From JBDSLU01 sp039916225 (GTDB lineage Bacteria > Acidobacteriota > Vicinamibacteria > Vicinamibacterales > Vicinamibacteraceae), in the NCBI GenBank assembly GCA_039916225.1, contig JBDSLU010000120.1:1-7719 (forward strand): a stretch of 7,719 nt of DNA, in the 5' to 3' direction. Shown one piece after another: positions 5,352-7,719 of the stretch. Position numbers and translations under genes: made by a program. Positions within the stretch are counted from its first letter, which is position 1. Each line of letters begins with the position of its first letter. Below the pieces are notes generated by a model that was not told the origin of the DNA, did no database searches, and was given only the letters and a program-made list of their open reading frames with translations.

Positions 5352-7265
5352 ATGACGATGCTCGATCGGATGCGCCGCCACCGCGGCTGGCTGAAGTGGA
5401 TCATGGGGATCGTGGCGGTCGCGATGGCCGCCTTCTTCGTGCCGTGGGAGAGCCGGACCGTCCAGCTCGACGAGGCCGTCGCCGACGTCGACGGCACGGC
5501 CATCACCGCTGGGGAGTTCCGTCGGGAGCTGTCGCAGCGGTTGCAGCAGTTCACGGCCGGAGGTGGCGGCAGCTTGCCACCCGAGACGCTCAAGCAGCTT
5601 GGCTTCGACAACCAGGTGCTGACGCAGTTGATCGACCGCAAGGCGATCGAAGCCGAGGCGGTGCGTCGTGGCCTCAGGGTGACCGACACCGAGGTCGTCC
5701 AGTTCATCCAGCACATCCCCGCCTTCCGCGAGAACGGCCAGTTCGTCGGCACGGCCCGCTACCGCGCGGTGCTGCGGGCGCAGCGTCCGCCGCTCCGCGA
5801 AGAGGACTTCGAGCGTGAGGTGCGCGCCGACATCCTGGGGCAGAAGCTGCAGGCCGCGGTCACCAGTTGGGTCACCGTGTCCCAGCAGGAAGCGGACGCC
5901 GAGTACCGCCGGCGCAACGAGAAGGTGAAGCTCGAAGTGGTCGGCTTCACCGCCGATCAGTTCCGCGCCGGCATCGCCGCCACCGACGCCGAGGCGCAGG
6001 CGCTCTTCACCAAGGATCCGTCCCACTACCGGCTCGGTGAGCGCCGCAAGGTCCGCTACCTGACGGTCGACACGCAGGCGCTGCGCCAGACCATGACGCC
6101 GACGCCGCAGCAGGTCGAGGCCTACTACCAGGCGAACCTGCAGCAGTTCGCCAATCCCGAGCAGATTCACGCCCAGCACATCCTGCTGAAGACCGCCGAC
6201 AAGGACGCCGCCGCTGTGCGGGCCCAGGCCGAGTCGATCTTCAAGGAAGCCAAGGCGGCCGGCGCCGACTTCCAGGCGCTGGCCCGGAAGTACTCCGAGG
6301 ACGACGCCAGCAAGGCGAGCGGCGGCGACCTCGGCTTCTTCGGCCGCGGGTCGATGGTCAAGCCGTTCGAGGACGCGGCCTTCGCGCTGGCGCCGGGCGA
6401 GATGTCGGGCGTCGTGCAGACCGACTTCGGCTTCCACGTCATCAAGATGATCGAGAAGCGGCCGGCCGGGCAGCGCACCCTCGCCGACGTGAAGGATCAG
6501 ATCACCGAGCAGCTGAAGTTCCAGCAGGCGCAGGAGCGCGCCACGGCCCTGGCCACGGCGCTCGAGGCGCGCATCAAGAGCCCGGCGGATCTCGACGCCG
6601 CCGCCAAGGAGAACGGGCTCAAGGTGAACGACTCCCCGTTCTTCCAGCGCGCCGATCCCCTGCCCGAGTTCGGACCGACGTCGCAGGTCTCGAGCGAAGC
6701 GTTCGCGCTGGCCGATGGCACCGTCAGCAAGGGCATCCGCACCGGCAATGCCACCACGTTCATCGCCCTGGCCGGCAAGGAAGCGCCCCGGGTGCCGAAG
6801 TTCGAGGACGTGAAGGAAACGGTCCGCGGTGACGTGGTGACCGAGAAGGCCGCCGCCGCGGCGCGGGCCAAGGCCGCCGAAGTCGCCGCAGCGGTCAAGG
6901 CCGGCACGCCGCTCGCCGCCGCCGCCAAGGCCGCCGGCAGGGAACTGCGGACGACCGAGCTCGTCGCCCGCAACAGCGTCATCGCGGACATCGGCGTCAG
7001 TCCGGCGGTCGACGCGGTGGCCTTCGCGGTGCCGGTCGGCACGACCAGCGATGCCATCGCTACCGAGAACGGCTCCGCCGTGATCAAGGTCCTGGAGCGG
7101 CCGGCGATCAACGACACCGAACTGGCGGCCGCCCGCGACTCGCTGCGGCGCGAGCTGGTGTCGACGCGCCAGAACCGGTTCTTCACCGCCTACATGAACA
7201 AGGCGAAGACGTCGCTGACCATCAACCGCTATCCGGACGTGATCGCCCGCGCCAGCGGGCTCTAG
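5352..7265 (+). CDS. ppiD: Membrane-anchored PpiD/SurA-type peptidyl-prolyl isomerase
   Basis: Periplasmic folding factor of 637 residues, close to the usual 620-640 of PpiD. A basic N-terminus (RMRRHRGWLK) precedes one membrane anchor (about 14-31), leaving the rest in the periplasm. Residues 40-200 form the SurA/PpiD N-terminal chaperone region. The parvulin (PPIC) domain spans about 271-369 and has the family marks H276 in the AQHILLK strand, the YSED loop (314-317), GGDLGFFGRG (324-333) and DFGFHVIK with H362. The C-terminal part (about 375-637) is Ala-rich, helical and parvulin-like in places but without a clear second active site. ATG 5352 is preferred over ATG 5358 because GGAAG ends 8 bases before it. 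Proteins of this class help newly exported envelope proteins fold. The symbol is assigned by architecture; a plain 'SurA N-terminal domain peptidylprolyl isomerase' name is equally fair. Confidence 0.9.
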   Translation: MTMLDRMRRHRGWLKWIMGIVAVAMAAFFVPWESRTVQLDEAVADVDGTAITAGEFRRELSQRLQQFTAGGGGSLPPETLKQLGFDNQVLTQLIDRKAIEAEAVRRGLRVTDTEVVQFIQHIPAFRENGQFVGTARYRAVLRAQRPPLREEDFEREVRADILGQKLQAAVTSWVTVSQQEADAEYRRRNEKVKLEVVGFTADQFRAGIAATDAEAQALFTKDPSHYRLGERRKVRYLTVDTQALRQTMTPTPQQVEAYYQANLQQFANPEQIHAQHILLKTADKDAAAVRAQAESIFKEAKAAGADFQALARKYSEDDASKASGGDLGFFGRGSMVKPFEDAAFALAPGEMSGVVQTDFGFHVIKMIEKRPAGQRTLADVKDQITEQLKFQQAQERATALATALEARIKSPADLDAAAKENGLKVNDSPFFQRADPLPEFGPTSQVSSEAFALADGTVSKGIRTGNATTFIALAGKEAPRVPKFEDVKETVRGDVVTEKAAAAARAKAAEVAAAVKAGTPLAAAAKAAGRELRTTELVARNSVIADIGVSPAVDAVAFAVPVGTTSDAIATENGSAVIKVLERPAINDTELAAARDSLRRELVSTRQNRFFTAYMNKAKTSLTINRYPDVIARASGL

Positions 7266-7335
7266 CAGCCCGTGGTGGAAATGCCGCTGCATTCGACGGG
7301 CGATGCATCCCGCCGCTCGGCGTTGCTCGTCGGTC

Positions 7336-7352
7336 GAATATCCCCGATATTC
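7336..7352. repeat. Perfect short hairpin GAATATC-CCC-GATATTC
   Basis: Seven-base arms around a three-base loop. This is a notably AT-rich palindrome in a GC-rich region and lies near the centre of the larger inverted-repeat element. Confidence 0.7.
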
Positions 7353-7374
7353 TTCCTCCTCGCGCCTGGATCGG

Positions 7375-7389
7375 CGGGCGCCTCGCCCG
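7375..7389. repeat. Perfect short hairpin CGGGCG-CCT-CGCCCG
   Basis: Six-base GC arms around a three-base loop, inside the 160-bp inverted-repeat element and 22 bases downstream of the AT-rich palindrome. No T-run follows, so it is not a typical intrinsic terminator on its own. Confidence 0.65.
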
Positions 7390-7441
7390 TCTCGGTGCCA
7401 CGCGTCACTTCCACCACGGGCTGCAGCACCGGCCAACGACC

Positions 7442-7719
7442 ATGAGCGGACGCGCCGTCATCACCAGCCTGCGGGCGTTGGCGGCGCGGACCGGCGATCA
7501 GCACGGAGCGCAGCGCGTCGCGTGGGGGCCGGTGTGGCGCGAGGCCCGGCGCTGGCAGGACGAGGTCCTCGCCGCGGACGGCCTCCGCGCCGAAACCGAC
7601 GCCGCCGGCAACCGCTGGATCACCGTGCCCGGCGTCCGACCGGAGACGGTGGTCATCGGCGGCCACCTCGATTCGGTTCCGAACGGCGGCTGGCTGGACG
7701 GGGCGCTCGGGGTCCTGGC
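7442..7719 (+). CDS. M20-family amidohydrolase (carbamoylase/hydantoinase type), 5' part
   Basis: The first 92 codons of a gene cut by the right edge. The fragment matches the start of zinc-dependent M20 amidohydrolases of the N-carbamoyl-L-amino-acid hydrolase / allantoate amidohydrolase group. An N-terminal helix is followed by DQHGAQRVAW (19-28), then AAGNRW (55-60) and the metal-site block GGHLDSVPNGGWLDGALGV (73-91). There H75 and D86 correspond to the first metal-binding His and the bridging Asp. Such enzymes release the N-carbamoyl or ureido group from amino acids or purine breakdown products; the exact substrate cannot be told from this part. ATG 7442 is the only sensible start, but no Shine-Dalgarno is visible, and the inverted-repeat element ends 17 bases before it. 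Family peptides usually run about 400-430 residues. Confidence 0.85.
   Translation, partial: MSGRAVITSLRALAARTGDQHGAQRVAWGPVWREARRWQDEVLAADGLRAETDAAGNRWITVPGVRPETVVIGGHLDSVPNGGWLDGALGVL

Larger units (their letters stand above)
7265..7424. repeat. 160-bp structured element bounded by perfect 16-bp inverted repeats
   Basis: GCAGCCCGTGGTGGAA at 7265-7280 is exactly complementary to 7409-7424. Pairing continues inward to 7287/7402, with 21 of 23 positions matched. Inside are further perfect short palindromes: GAATATC-CCC-GATATTC (7336-7352), CGGGCG-CCT-CGCCCG (7375-7389), CGCC-GCTC-GGCG (7311-7322), and a competing pair ATTCGAC/GTCGAAT (7291-7297 and 7333-7339). It begins at the last base of the ppiD stop codon and ends 17 bases before the next gene. 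No transposase or target duplication is visible. Possible identities are a REP/MITE-like dispersed repeat, a structured RNA, or a terminator-type structure without a T-tract. Confidence 0.75.

Noticed and set aside
7375..7389. Intrinsic terminator for ppiD
   Set aside because: The stem is strong, but no T-run follows it or the larger inverted repeat, so a classical intrinsic terminator is not supported.
4098..7436. A minus-strand open frame of more than 1,100 codons running through the cyclase and antisense to all of ppiD
   Set aside because: Only the part from about 5150 down has domain content. The rest is Arg/Gly/His/Asp-rich, antisense to a well-supported foldase, and typical of open antisense frames in GC-rich DNA.
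7262..7666. A minus-strand open frame of 134 codons covering the inverted-repeat element and the M20 start
   Set aside because: It is antisense to the M20 metal-site coding sequence, and its C-terminal part only translates the inverted-repeat element. No domain or ribosome-binding site was seen.

Overview
This is a very GC-rich bacterial chromosomal window that reads as ordinary core genome. I see no phage, transposase, CRISPR or tRNA/rRNA signal. The gene style suggests an environmental Gram-negative bacterium, possibly an acidobacterium of the Vicinamibacteria type or a deltaproteobacterium-like lineage. That lineage guess is inference from codon bias and protein style, not a database match.

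Left block (1-5150, minus strand): an apparent cell-shape operon read right to left. It runs from a GAF-GGDEF cyclic-dinucleotide synthase (5150-4098) through mreB (4049-3024), mreC (2985-1807) and mreD (1810-1316) to mrdA/PBP2 (1281 to beyond position 1, cut by the window edge). Spacings are 48, 38, -4 and 34 bases, so one transcript is likely. MreB filaments with MreC, MreD and PBP2 form the elongasome that inserts lateral-wall peptidoglycan. The cyclase upstream of mreB suggests a nucleotide second messenger made in step with, or controlling, elongation.

Middle (5151-5351): a divergent intergenic region separating the operon from a plus-strand gene. It holds a long imperfect hairpin (5212-5277) and a weak candidate promoter for the rightward gene.

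Right block (5352-7719, plus strand): a full-length membrane-anchored PpiD/SurA-type parvulin foldase (5352-7265), then a compact 160-bp element bounded by perfect 16-bp inverted repeats (7265-7424), then the start of an M20-family amidohydrolase (7442 to beyond the right edge).

Most notable points: (1) the GGDEF domain has Ser where canonical diguanylate cyclases have the guanine-contacting Asp, the change known from Hypr GGDEF enzymes that make 3',3'-cGAMP, and its gene leads into mreBCD-mrdA; (2) the structured inverted-repeat element fills the ppiD-M20 gap; (3) MreC has a roughly 120-residue Pro/Ala-rich tail with a 15-bp tandem repeat; (4) PBP2 carries a Cys/Cys/His/Cys set spaced like the zinc site reported for Acinetobacter PBP2.
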